64,000 nucleotides of DNA, taken from NCBI RefSeq assembly GCF_007994985.1, contig NZ_VOQF01000006.1, positions 186,001-250,000 of the forward strand, written 5' to 3'. The stretch's first letter is position 1; the number at the start of each line of letters is the position of its first letter. Both the position numbers and the translations under genes were made by a program. This document shows positions 53,466 to 62,876 of the stretch, piece after piece. This DNA is from Metabacillus litoralis (GTDB taxonomy: Bacteria; Bacillota; Bacilli; Bacillales; Bacillaceae). Under the pieces are notes generated by a model. The model was given only the letters and a program-made list of their open reading frames with translations, was not told the DNA's origin and made no database searches.

Positions 53466-53479
53466 TGAAAACCCTTACA
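53466..53479 (+). promoter_or_regulatory. cre-like site upstream of the second importer's binding protein
   Basis: TGAAAACCCTTACA has one mismatch (C for G in the central CG) to the CcpA box. It sits 30 bases upstream of the start codon, as the perfect cre does at 26517-26530. The order (permeases before it) suggests an internal promoter here. Confidence 0.45.
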
Positions 53480-53585
53480 CGAAAAAGTATAGCAAAGGCT
53501 TTAACCATTAATATAATAATTATTTTACTCATATCGGAAAATATTTGACTTTTCAAAAAGTTTTCCTGCTACATATTGTTTTTTA

Positions 53586-54419
53586 TTACCCCTTTACTCC
53601 ACCTAATGCTATTCCTTCAATTACTTGCTTTTGTCCGATCATAAATACAATCAGTAATGGTAGAATAGCAGAAACTGCTGCAGCCATAATTAATGAATAA
53701 AACTCTCCATTAATTGTTGTAAACTTTTGCATTGCCAGTTGAATTGTATAAAGAGCATCTGATCGTAAGAAAATTAAAGGGTTTTGATAATCATTCCAAG
53801 TCCAAATGAACCTTAAGATTGCATATGTTGCAACTGCAGGACGCACGATAGGTAAAGCAATTGACCAGAAAATCCTCCAATGACCTGCACCATCAATTTT
53901 TGCAGCATCAATGTACTCGTTATGAATTCCCATAAAAAATTGTCTTAGCATAAAAGTTCCTAATACACTAAAGCTCCCTAATAATATTAGCCCTAAGTGA
54001 CTATCAAACAACCCAATGTTTCGATAAAGAATAAATTGTGGAACTAAGCTAGCTTGTGGAGGAACCATATAAGTTGCTAAAACTATGATAAATAACCATT
54101 TACCTGCAGGAAATTTCACTTTAGAAAAACCATAAGCTGCTAAAGCTGAAACCGTACAAGAAACGACTGTTGTGAGGACTGCAACTTTTATAGAATTCCA
54201 ATAATAGATATAAAACGGAAACTCTCCAAACCAAACTTGTTGATAGTTATTAAAACCATTCCATCTCTCAGGTATCCACTGAATAGGAAACTTAAATACA
54301 TCTGCTTCTATTTTAAATGATGTTGAGAGCATCCATATAAATGGTAATAAAAACAATATACTAACTAAAAATACGATTATTGTAAAAATGAGTTTTTGAA
54401 TATTTAGTTTCTTACTCAT
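53586..54419 (-). CDS. ABC sugar permease, second importer (MalG-like)
   Basis: This ~277-residue permease has six membrane segments, starting with LIFTIIVFLVSILFLLPFIWMLSTSFK. The EAA loop is NEYIDAAKIDGAGHWRIFWSIALPIVRPA and the C-terminus QVIEGIALGGVKG. The likely start is ATG 54419 after GGGAGG; the frame extends 21 codons further without a ribosome site. It works with the permease at 54602 and the lipoprotein at 52068. No ATPase gene is nearby, so a shared MsmX-type ATPase is expected. Confidence 0.93.
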   Translation of the reverse strand: MSKKLNIQKLIFTIIVFLVSILFLLPFIWMLSTSFKIEADVFKFPIQWIPERWNGFNNYQQVWFGEFPFYIYYWNSIKVAVLTTVVSCTVSALAAYGFSKVKFPAGKWLFIIVLATYMVPPQASLVPQFILYRNIGLFDSHLGLILLGSFSVLGTFMLRQFFMGIHNEYIDAAKIDGAGHWRIFWSIALPIVRPAVATYAILRFIWTWNDYQNPLIFLRSDALYTIQLAMQKFTTINGEFYSLIMAAAVSAILPLLIVFMIGQKQVIEGIALGGVKG

Positions 54420-54601
54420 TAAGTTCCCTCCCTTAATAATGGCTGTTTTCAAAACTTTGTTGCTTTTAAATACATGAAGCAATCATCACTGTATTAAGTC
54501 TAGTGGCATCTTTTCTTCATAAAAAGATATCCTTATAGTGGAAAAACACAGTTTTCACTCCATATTTTGGTTACATAGCAACAATCGTTCAGAAAAGAGC
54601 C

Positions 54602-55540
54602 CTAATAATTAACCCATCTTTTTTGTCCAACCCATTGTAATATTGTAATTAAAAAGACAATAAAGAATAAGATAACTGCCATTGCAGATGAATATCCAAT
54701 ATCTAGATTAACAAAAGCCGTATCATATAGATGCCATACAAGCATGCTTGTTGAATGCAAAGGTCCACCTTTTGTTAAAACTGCGATTAAATCGAATACT
54801 TTAAACGTTGAAATAATACCTGTGATTAGTAAGAAAAATGAAGTTGGAGATACCATTGGGAAGGTAATATGACGAAACTTTACCCAAGAATTTGCCCCAT
54901 CCATATCGGCTGCTTCATATAATTCTTTTGGAATCGATTGAAGACCAGCAATATAGATAATTAAATTAAAGCCAACCGAAATCCATATTTGAATTAACAT
55001 AACTGATATCAATGCAAAATTCGGATCAGCAATCCACAATGGTGGATTCTCAATGCCTAATGACATTAATGTTTGATTGATAGGTCCTGACGAAGGATGA
55101 AATAATACTTGCCATACAACCGCAATGGCAACAACACTTGATATATATGGCATAAAAAATGCAACTTTAAAGTAGCTTTTCATGTAAACGCTTTTATCAA
55201 TTACCACAGCTAAAAACAATGAAAATGCCATACAGATTGGTACTGTAAATAAGAAAATCCCATTATTTAATAATGATTTGTTAAATACTTTATCTTCAAT
55301 TAAATCTTTGAAATTACTAAACCCAACCCATTTTAATTGATCAATTCCTTGAATAAACTTCCAATCTGAGAAACTTAAAATAAATGTAGCAAATATCGGC
55401 AGAAGCACTAATACAGAAACTCCAATAAGCATTGGAGAAACAAATAAAAACCCTGCTAAATTCTCACTCTTCTCTGTCTTTACTTTTCTTCTACCTATTT
55501 TCACTTTTGAGGATGTAGATATTTCGGCTTTCGAACTCAT
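54602..55540 (-). CDS. ABC sugar permease, second importer (MalF-like)
   Basis: This 312-residue permease has six membrane segments (AGFLFVSPMLIGVSVLVLLPIFATF first) and EAA loop ELYEAADMDGANSWVKFRHITFPMVSPT. The ATG follows GAGGTG. It is the first gene of the second importer unit and is preceded by a terminator at 55714-55758 that closes the YesL-like gene. A 182-base gap separates it from the next permease. Confidence 0.93.
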   Translation of the reverse strand: MSSKAEISTSSKVKIGRRKVKTEKSENLAGFLFVSPMLIGVSVLVLLPIFATFILSFSDWKFIQGIDQLKWVGFSNFKDLIEDKVFNKSLLNNGIFLFTVPICMAFSLFLAVVIDKSVYMKSYFKVAFFMPYISSVVAIAVVWQVLFHPSSGPINQTLMSLGIENPPLWIADPNFALISVMLIQIWISVGFNLIIYIAGLQSIPKELYEAADMDGANSWVKFRHITFPMVSPTSFFLLITGIISTFKVFDLIAVLTKGGPLHSTSMLVWHLYDTAFVNLDIGYSSAMAVILFFIVFLITILQWVGQKRWVNY

Positions 55541-55713
55541 CGGGTATCACCTCTTTTTTAATATACCTTTATTATAAGAAAAGAAGAGTTTCGACACTTA
55601 ACAGTATTTTGATAGATATTGCAATAATTTTTACTTCTTTTAAGAAAAAACAAGAGTCCACAAACAAAAGATCACCTGTTTCATCTATCAACTTTGTATT
55701 AATAACAAAAATA

Positions 55714-55758
55714 ACACAGATATATTTGCTTTGTGTAACATGGCAGATATATCTGTGT
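55714..55758 (-). terminator. Terminator of the second YesL-like gene
   Basis: ACACAGATATAT (55714-55725) pairs with ATATATCTGTGT (55747-55758), a perfect 12-bp stem, followed on the minus strand by TATTTTTG. It lies 16 bases past the stop. Confidence 0.85.
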
Positions 55759-55773
55759 CTAAGGATTAACGAT

Positions 55774-56397
55774 CTATGAATTTGTGCTTAGATTCATACT
55801 TGCAAAGATTGAGTATGAAAGATACATCAAAACAAAAGCTACGCCACTCCCGAAAAATAATAACGCGACTCCTGGGAAGATCAAACCTATTAATATACCT
55901 GTCACCACCGCAAGAATCATTGTGAAGGTACGAAATGGAAATGAGGTACCGAGTAGAATGGCTGATTTATAATATTGAAGGATAGAACCCTCAAGATGTA
56001 CATACACCGGGAAAATATAGATAAGGACAATAGAAAATATAAAAGTCATAATAACAAAGCATGTTAAAAAGATGTAATGAAGTATACCTTGCATTGAATT
56101 AATTAAAACCAAATCTATATACATGAAACCTATGATACATAACAATGTTCCCCACAGTATATTCGCCTTTTTAAACTCACTTTTATAAACATTCCAGAAA
56201 GAGGAAAAAATTGATATGTTATGCTCTCCCATAATCCATTTACGTACAATCGAAAATAAAGCTACAGTTGATGGAGCAATTCCAAAAATGATAAAACCTA
56301 TTAGTGTGAAAAATATCCATAGTAGATTAATATAGGCAAATTTACTAATCCAATCACATATTCGCAATACCCCTGAAGTCCAACCTGCTGATTCCAA
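55774..56397 (-). CDS. Second YesL-family (DUF624) membrane protein
   Basis: This ~207-residue membrane protein has the same pattern as the protein at 22475-23143: DWISKFAYINLLWIFFTLIGF, FGIAPSTVALFSIVRKWIMGE, YIFPVYVHLEGSI. The probable start is TTG at 56397, six bases after GGAGGGG, which aligns with the start of the other YesL. An ATG five codons earlier overlaps the ribosome site. The function is unknown. Its pairing with a second importer supports a link between the family and oligosaccharide uptake. Confidence 0.87.
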   Translation of the reverse strand: MESAGWTSGVLRICDWISKFAYINLLWIFFTLIGFIIFGIAPSTVALFSIVRKWIMGEHNISIFSSFWNVYKSEFKKANILWGTLLCIIGFMYIDLVLINSMQGILHYIFLTCFVIMTFIFSIVLIYIFPVYVHLEGSILQYYKSAILLGTSFPFRTFTMILAVVTGILIGLIFPGVALLFFGSGVAFVLMYLSYSIFASMNLSTNS

Positions 56398-56565
56398 AAT
56401 GTTCCCCTCCATTTGTTTTAGCAGCTATTAACTTAATCATAATTTGTATGTTTTTACATAAATATCACTTTTTTTACTACTTTCAGAAAATTTTTTACTC
56501 TTATTCATTTATGTAACTTTTACAAAGTTAATAAAATGAAGTAGAACCCAAGATCCTACTTGGAA

Positions 56566-57216
56566 TCATAAGTAAGATAGTTTTAGAGATTTTGCCAATA
56601 AGTCGACCATTTCGTTGGAAACCAATTCTTCTTTATTATGTGCAGGTGTTAAGCATACAACTCTTCCCATACCATACGCATGAGTCCAGCCTGCAACAGT
56701 ATTGCCTTTAGCTGAAACAGCTCTAAGAAACACATCTGTGTTGCTTTCATCACACGTCACAAAATAATGTTCATCAACCATACTAAACTGGTTTCTTATA
56801 GTTGTTACTTCTCCTGTTGGTTGATAACTAACATGCTGATGTTCACTCGGATGAAAATCAAATTTCCCCTGAACCATTTCGTAATATTTTTTAAAATTTT
56901 CATAGGAAGATAATCCCGAATGCCAAACAAACCAACTGCCACCTTGCTTAACATATTGACAAATTTTCTCTTCAAGTTTTTCACACATCCAGTATCTTGG
57001 CTTTTCTTCCGTTGGATTTAATCTATTTGCTTTGTATAGTACGACGATATCAGGGTGTTCTTGCAGCTTTTCAGTTAATTGTTCTGCTTTTATATACTCA
57101 ACTTCCATTTGTTCTCCTTCATTTTTCAACTTTAATAAAGCATGATTAAGAGCTGGTGAAATGTTAGCTTCTTGATGATAATAATCACCTAGAAGTGCAA
57201 TAACTTTTTTCATCAT
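56566..57216 (-). CDS. ThuA-like (trehalose-utilisation family) protein
   Basis: This 216-residue protein has the class I glutamine-amidotransferase-like fold of ThuA. Seen are VIALLGDYYHQ, DIVVLYKANRLNP, IC(Q)YVKQGGSWFVWHSGLSSYE, HPSEHQHVSYQPTGEVTTI, DEHYFVTCDESNTDVFL and GWTHAYGMGRVVCLTPAHN. ThuA members occur in many sugar-use operons, but the chemistry is not settled. The start is one of two ATGs after GGAGGGGT. It lies between the GH59 gene and the YesL-like gene, read the same way. Confidence 0.82.
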   Translation of the reverse strand: MMKKVIALLGDYYHQEANISPALNHALLKLKNEGEQMEVEYIKAEQLTEKLQEHPDIVVLYKANRLNPTEEKPRYWMCEKLEEKICQYVKQGGSWFVWHSGLSSYENFKKYYEMVQGKFDFHPSEHQHVSYQPTGEVTTIRNQFSMVDEHYFVTCDESNTDVFLRAVSAKGNTVAGWTHAYGMGRVVCLTPAHNKEELVSNEMVDLLAKSLKLSYL

Positions 57217-57296
57217 ACCCCTCCAGAGTCATTTTTATCTTAATTGCCTTCTATCCATTGTTCTAAGTAGGAATGTAAATTGTCCCTAAACAAAGA

Positions 57297-57332
57297 GACT
57301 ATCTCATAAGGTAAAAAACTAATGAGACAGCC
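57297..57332 (-). terminator. Terminator of the GH59-type gene
   Basis: The minus strand reads GGCTGTCTCAT, a short loop, then ATGAGATAGTC with two G-U pairs, followed by TCTTTGTTT. It lies about 70 bases after the stop. Confidence 0.6.
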
Positions 57333-57402
57333 ACTTTAATATTATTAATATTTTACTTTCAGTAGTAATAGAAGGATCAGAAAGACTCTAATTTAAAACT
57401 TC

Positions 57403-60400
57403 TTACTCATTTTTTTCAACTAAACCTTCTACGGCATCCTGTAGGGAAACTCTTGCAGCAACTACTTTATCTGTAGTAGACTGTGGGTTCTTCAGTACAG
57501 ATTTTGCTTTCATGAGTGCTTTATGGAAGTTTTTCCAGCTTTCCTTTGTATAGCTTTTATGATTTTTCTGTTCATGATCATCGTATAACTTTTGCAAAGT
57601 TTCTTTATTTACTTCTACTTTGTTTTTCCCATTAATCACATCAATACCATCTAAAACAAATGTTCCACCTTTAATTACCACTTTAGCTGTATGCTTTTTA
57701 TCCTTAAATCCTCGAATATGATAAGAAGTTTGTCTATCACCTTTAGCATATATCCTAAAGTTCTCATCAACTAATTGATCATCAACATACACATCAATTA
57801 AGGCATCAGGAGTGGCACCAAATAAGTTGAAGCCTGATCCTTCAAATTCAAAAACCATCATACTACTACTAGGATTATCTGTATTAGGCTTGCTATAGAT
57901 ATTTACTCCACGGTAATCCATGAATGTTTCTAGCTTTTCATTATCTTTTAGTGACACTTTAAGAGTATGTGGTTTTTCTTCAAGACCTCGTATAGAGTAT
58001 CTTACACCTGTGCTTGAATCTACGCCAAAATTCCCCACATCAACTCCATCAAGTTCAAAATTATAGAGAGTTTTTTCTCCTTTCCCAGCCAGATAATCAA
58101 TACCTGAACCAGTAAAGTTTATTAAAAGATATGGATCATCATTAAAATTAGCCCATGCATTTGTATTATTGGAACCCCAAGAAGCATTTTTTCTAAATGC
58201 ATACACTGTATTTTCTTCGTTTCCAACAAGCGATTCATCCGAAATTTTAACAATATCATTAGCACCTAATTTTTTTACAGCTAAAATAGGATCAGTGGTT
58301 TCAATTTCTGCTTTACTAAAGCTGATATACTTTTCTTTTGCTACAACTTTAAGTGTATGTTCTTTGTCTTCAAGATTTTTTGAAGACCATACAATCTGAT
58401 TTATTTGACTGTTATTAAGATAATTCGCTTCACCGACTAATTTTCCATCTAAATATACATCGCCTGTGCCATTTGAAGGATTTGTGATACCAAACAGTCT
58501 GATCTCAGTTCCCTTAAATTTGATCTCAAACGAACCGCCTACAGAGCTCCAAGCATTTGAACTATTGGAAGACCAGTTGCCCGAATAAAATACCTTATTT
58601 AATGTCCCTTGCGTTGTTGTTGAATCACCATGAGCTACCGTCACTCCATTCCAAACAGGGACATCTGTTGCTGCGGTCATTTGTGTGCGGTTAAAGTGTG
58701 CATAGCCCGCTTGTGTATAGTTCCATTTACCAATATAGCTAATTGGATTTAACAAGTTAGTATTATTTAGAGCTTCTTCCTCGGTTTTATATAGATTTCC
58801 CTGTGCACTATCTATCTTTTCTGACTCATAGGTATATCCCTTAATTGGATCTACACGTAAATTATCAATAAGAGTTTCATAGTATCCAGATCCTAGGACA
58901 ATTCTTCCAGACATTACCGTTGAATCCTCATCCGTATACTGATCAATTTCTTTTCCATCAAGGTAAAGTGTGAACACATTTTCCTTTGCTTCAAGAGCTA
59001 AATTATGCCAAAGCTTGTTATCGAATTGACCAATTTCTCCGCTCTTTACAACATTACCCAATTTAAGGATTTCATACTTGCCATCTGAATACACTCGGGC
59101 ATTATATGGTGCATGTGAATCTAAACCACCGGCTTTCATTTGTCGTACTCCAATTAAAGCATAATTGCTTCTTCCCTCTACTTCTGGAGTATGAGTGTCT
59201 AATAAAAAGTCATAAGAAACCTTATAATTCACCCATCGATGATCACCAAGTGTTGTATTTGGATTACTAGTTGATTCTGAGCCATCTTTCCCACCCCATA
59301 CAGACCATTCTGATGCGATAATATCAGGATTTATTTTCTGCTGTAGCATATTTCCATGCTTTTTGGCATCAGGAATCGTTAACTCAGTACGTTCTACACT
59401 TCCACTAGAAGCAGGCTTAGTTGCTTTTTTCACAACTTCAAAAGCACCTATTTGGTCAGTTGTATAACGTGGAGTTCCTCCTCTTCTTTCAACATAATCT
59501 CTTCCTTTTTCATCATCACGATATTGTTTATATTCAAAATCATCTTTATAAGGTAAAGATAAAATTGTGTCTTCAGATAAATCAACTGGCTGTGATTCAT
59601 ATTCAAAGCCTTCTACTTCTGACTCTTTATCTAATGTAGAAATCGTTACAATTGAATAAGGTTTCACTTCAATTTCATATTCTCCATTCTGCGGTGATAT
59701 AACATGTATGTTTTTAAACCAATTAGCATCATATGCTTGTCCTTCATCTGCACCACGTGTTTCCCATACAAAGATTGGTGCATTTTCCTTGCCATTTAAG
59801 TTTTTTGTATTTATTTTATATTTTCTAGTATTCTTTGTATTATTTGCAAAAACAGTTGTATAGTCATCTGTTTCTGGATCTTTTAATGTAAGGTAGTTAT
59901 GAGTACTTGTATCAACATCAACACCACCATCAAAGAAATTCCCATCACTATATGTTGCATCTTTCACATACATCCACCGCTCATTTTCAGGTGTCGAGTG
60001 ATCATCATATCCAACAAAATTCATCACATGACGCACACCTTGCAATCCACCATCTACTTCATAAAAACCAGACCACGGATCAAAGGCACTAATTAAATGC
60101 TTCGGATTGTAGGCTGATCCTTCATAAAATGCTGCTACTGATGGCTGGAAATCAAATGAAACAGCATTAAGTGGATTACTTGCTGCCCCTGTCCATGAAT
60201 ACACTGAAATGATACGTGAGGTAACATCAATAATTCCAGCTTTCCCCCCGAGTCCACGATAATTCGGCTCCATATTTTCGCGATAACGTGCATTAATCAT
60301 CGGCGCAATTCCTTCAGACACCCAAACTTCTTTAGGCTTCTTTCCTAGTTCTATTAACTTGTTTTGTAATTCAGTAAGTTCATTTGATCCATTTAATCCA

Positions 60401-61200
60401 TAATGAGAGCTGATAACATCAATTTCATCCATTAAATCTGGATGATCAAGCAAAGTCCTACTTATTGTTTTTGTATCTCGGTAACCATCAGAGGCAACTA
60501 GTTTAATATCTTTATAGTCAGCTTCATAATTTGGTTCTTCTTTAATAGAAGTAGTAAAATATTTAAGCCAATCAAGTTCGTTTTTACCATTATTTTGCGC
60601 TCTTTCATTCTGGGAAATTCCAATATAATCTAGTTTAAATCCATATTCATCTTTAACGGCGTCCATTGTCTTTTTGTACCATTGATATCTATTTTCATAA
60701 TCAAGGGTCGCAGCACCAGTCCAAGTAAACCTGGGTTCACCCCAACGTAAAATCTCAGTCGTGATATCAGGGTTGATGGATTTTGCATCAGCTGCAAATT
60801 GGAACCCGGCTCCTCTTAATACATTTGCTGGCTCATCACTATACCGCATTGTTGCCGGCTCAGTTCCGGAGGATGAATTCACATCAGCACCTAATTCTAT
60901 TTTGACATGTGTTAAACCAGCACCTGTTTCGTTATTAAATAATAGATTCATAATTTCCCAATATTTCTCTGGGTGTTCTTCTTTATAATCTAACATCAAA
61001 CGAGATGTATTATTTGCTGTAACAGTTCCAAACCCTTTAAACCTGTTATATTCATCTACATTTTGACCATCAATTGTAATATTTTTTGTGACCACTTCAG
61101 CTTTGGATTCATTCGGACTCACGGTAATGACTGACCCCACTAATAGGGTAGTAATAGCTACAGAACCGATTAGTTTCTTCATTTTCTTTTTTCTGAGCAT
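57403..61200 (-). CDS. Large secreted GH59-type beta-galactosidase with multiple accessory domains
   Basis: This ~1265-residue protein has a signal peptide (KKLIGSVAITTLLVGSVITV ... SKA). The N-terminal catalytic part resembles galactocerebrosidase family GH59: FKGFGTVTANNTSRLMLDY, HVKIELGADVNSSSGTEPATMRY, probable acid/base Glu ~205 in YIGISQNERA, and nucleophile Glu ~302 in VWVSEG (numbered from the upstream GTG at 61218). A beta domain and a LamG-like domain (NYALIGVRQMKAGG, FTLYLDGKEID, about 600-770) follow. Then come three related beta modules with repeated GTEIRLFG-, SGIDYLAG- and SGFNLFG-type strands, perhaps carbohydrate-binding. A FIVAR helical domain ends it (TLQKLYDDHEQKNHKSYTKE). 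No sortase motif is present. The probable start is ATG 61200. It likely attacks beta-galactan of plant glycans. Confidence 0.85.
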   Translation of the reverse strand: MLRKKKMKKLIGSVAITTLLVGSVITVSPNESKAEVVTKNITIDGQNVDEYNRFKGFGTVTANNTSRLMLDYKEEHPEKYWEIMNLLFNNETGAGLTHVKIELGADVNSSSGTEPATMRYSDEPANVLRGAGFQFAADAKSINPDITTEILRWGEPRFTWTGAATLDYENRYQWYKKTMDAVKDEYGFKLDYIGISQNERAQNNGKNELDWLKYFTTSIKEEPNYEADYKDIKLVASDGYRDTKTISRTLLDHPDLMDEIDVISSHYGLNGSNELTELQNKLIELGKKPKEVWVSEGIAPMINARYRENMEPNYRGLGGKAGIIDVTSRIISVYSWTGAASNPLNAVSFDFQPSVAAFYEGSAYNPKHLISAFDPWSGFYEVDGGLQGVRHVMNFVGYDDHSTPENERWMYVKDATYSDGNFFDGGVDVDTSTHNYLTLKDPETDDYTTVFANNTKNTRKYKINTKNLNGKENAPIFVWETRGADEGQAYDANWFKNIHVISPQNGEYEIEVKPYSIVTISTLDKESEVEGFEYESQPVDLSEDTILSLPYKDDFEYKQYRDDEKGRDYVERRGGTPRYTTDQIGAFEVVKKATKPASSGSVERTELTIPDAKKHGNMLQQKINPDIIASEWSVWGGKDGSESTSNPNTTLGDHRWVNYKVSYDFLLDTHTPEVEGRSNYALIGVRQMKAGGLDSHAPYNARVYSDGKYEILKLGNVVKSGEIGQFDNKLWHNLALEAKENVFTLYLDGKEIDQYTDEDSTVMSGRIVLGSGYYETLIDNLRVDPIKGYTYESEKIDSAQGNLYKTEEEALNNTNLLNPISYIGKWNYTQAGYAHFNRTQMTAATDVPVWNGVTVAHGDSTTTQGTLNKVFYSGNWSSNSSNAWSSVGGSFEIKFKGTEIRLFGITNPSNGTGDVYLDGKLVGEANYLNNSQINQIVWSSKNLEDKEHTLKVVAKEKYISFSKAEIETTDPILAVKKLGANDIVKISDESLVGNEENTVYAFRKNASWGSNNTNAWANFNDDPYLLINFTGSGIDYLAGKGEKTLYNFELDGVDVGNFGVDSSTGVRYSIRGLEEKPHTLKVSLKDNEKLETFMDYRGVNIYSKPNTDNPSSSMMVFEFEGSGFNLFGATPDALIDVYVDDQLVDENFRIYAKGDRQTSYHIRGFKDKKHTAKVVIKGGTFVLDGIDVINGKNKVEVNKETLQKLYDDHEQKNHKSYTKESWKNFHKALMKAKSVLKNPQSTTDKVVAARVSLQDAVEGLVEKNE

Positions 61201-61480
61201 TATTTTATCATCCCTCACTTTGATTATTCAATTAGCCAAGATAACTACTTAAATGGGAAAAACTAGTGTCAATTGTTCCTACTTATTTAAAGATTACCTC
61301 ACCTCCTTTACAGAGTTTAGATATATAAACCACCTTCATAGGTTTATGGTTTAAGAATGCCATTTACTATTCGTTTGCTTTTTCTGTAAATTTTTAGAAA
61401 ATAGAAGTAATATTTGTCTAGTCATATTTCAAGAAGAAATTACAAGGTGATTTTGGGAAGTGATGTCATTACAATATAAA

Positions 61481-61494
61481 TGGTAGCGTTTACA
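61481..61494 (-). promoter_or_regulatory. cre-like site upstream of the GH59-type gene
   Basis: The minus strand reads TGTAAACGCTACCA, one mismatch to the CcpA box. A TATAAT lies upstream at about 61532-61537 with no clear -35, suggesting an activator-dependent, glucose-repressed promoter. Nothing else was recognised in 61201-61587. Confidence 0.6.
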
Positions 61495-61587
61495 TTATTT
61501 CATATAATTTCATACTCTCTATACCATTATATTGACTAAATATAGTAATTTTTTTACATCTTCAGTTTATTAATCTTTCTAATGAAA

Positions 61588-61637
61588 ACAAAAAAGCTCC
61601 AATCCCAATCCTAACAGTGGAACTAAAGCTTCTCATA
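61588..61637 (-). terminator. Possible terminator of the alpha/beta hydrolase gene
   Basis: The minus strand has AAGCTTTAGTTCC ... GGAGCTTTTTTG, an interrupted stem followed by a run of T. It lies about 90 bases past the stop. The pairing is imperfect. Confidence 0.35.
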
Positions 61638-61727
61638 CTATGAAGATTCAAGAGGCATTTGAAAACTAATACTCCCTTAGTATATTTTTCCACAAAACAC
61701 CAATCCTTCTACTTAAAAACTCATGAA

Positions 61728-62720
61728 CTAAAGTACTTTCTCCAACCACCTATGAGCAAGAATAGGCCAAATAGCAATACCTTCATCATGTTGACGCTGT
61801 GAAAAATTCTTAACCCCTTGAATAATCGCTTCTTTTAAACTTAATTTTTCTGAAATTTCCCCTATCATTTTTAAGGAAGGAGGTAGTTCAATGTTATTTT
61901 CAATATAAAACTCTATCGTTTCTATATATTGCTGCATCGTGTAATATCCATCATAATTCCCACTAGCCCAATCTTCGTTTGCTAATGAAATACCATGCCC
62001 GCCATTGCCAAACACATGAAGTTCAAATGGGACTCCTTGTGCTTTACATGCATTAGCAAATAAATAGCTATTTTCTACAGGTACATGTTGATCTGTAGCT
62101 GTATGCCAAAGAAAAATTGGAGGTGTATGTTCTGACACATGGTTTTCTAATGACATATATTCCAATTCCTCTTTTGTTGGATCTTCACCTAATAGTGCTA
62201 AAAAAGAATCTTTATGTACAAAAGAAGTAGATGAGATAACCGGATAGGATAAAATCATAGCATCTGGTCGATTACTGATATTTTCATATTCACCACTGAT
62301 TTTTAATTCCTTTGCATCATAGTGAACTGCAAGGCTAGCACTAAGATGCCCGCCTGCTGAAAACCCACAAACCGCTAATTTATTTGGAATGATTTTAAAT
62401 ACTCCAGCATTTTTGCGAAGAAACATAACTGCTTTGGATAAGTCCTTTAAAGGTTGCAGTTTTAATGGATTTTGCGCTAATAAATTTGTTGTATATGTGA
62501 TGACAAATGTATTGTAGCCTTCTTTATAAAACTCCTTAGCAACAAGCTCTCCTTCAGCAGGAGACACCCTTTGATATCCGCCACCAGGAACGACTATCAT
62601 TGCTGGTCTTATTTTCTCATCCTCATCATGAATATATGTAACAATATTCGGCATGAAAAGGCCTTTGACAGGGTATGTATAATCCGTTTTTGTCCAAAGG
62701 TGATACGCATTAGTAAGCAA
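61728..62720 (-). CDS. Alpha/beta-hydrolase, probable carbohydrate acetylesterase
   Basis: This ~330-residue cytoplasmic hydrolase resembles BD-FAE/acetyl-xylan-esterase-like enzymes. It has an oxyanion motif VVPGGGYQRVSP, nucleophile elbow CGFSAGGHLSAS, Asp in WHTATDQHVPVENS and His in GNGGHGISLANED. The most likely start is TTG at 62720 after AAGGGG, since the frame extends 24 codons upstream without a ribosome site. It is probably co-transcribed with the GH105 gene upstream (156-base gap) and would deacetylate imported oligosaccharides. Confidence 0.85.
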   Translation of the reverse strand: MLTNAYHLWTKTDYTYPVKGLFMPNIVTYIHDEDEKIRPAMIVVPGGGYQRVSPAEGELVAKEFYKEGYNTFVITYTTNLLAQNPLKLQPLKDLSKAVMFLRKNAGVFKIIPNKLAVCGFSAGGHLSASLAVHYDAKELKISGEYENISNRPDAMILSYPVISSTSFVHKDSFLALLGEDPTKEELEYMSLENHVSEHTPPIFLWHTATDQHVPVENSYLFANACKAQGVPFELHVFGNGGHGISLANEDWASGNYDGYYTMQQYIETIEFYIENNIELPPSLKMIGEISEKLSLKEAIIQGVKNFSQRQHDEGIAIWPILAHRWLEKVL

Positions 62721-62876
62721 ACTAATTCCCCTTCTTTCAACAGAAAAAATGAAACACCATAGGTACAGAATGCTGGTGAAATTATCTATCAAAACGATCT
62801 CTTTTACTAATCTACTAGACTTAGCTAGTAATGGACTACTAACTAAATCTAGTATTATAGATGAAACAGTGAAAAT

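Noticed and set aside
59421-60096. Plus-strand frames opposite the GH59-type gene
   Set aside because: They are His/Gln-rich antisense artefacts of the repetitive codon usage.
61441-61600. Hidden gene or RNA upstream of the GH59 gene
   Set aside because: I found no frame with a ribosome site and no strong stem; only promoter-like elements and a cre-like box.
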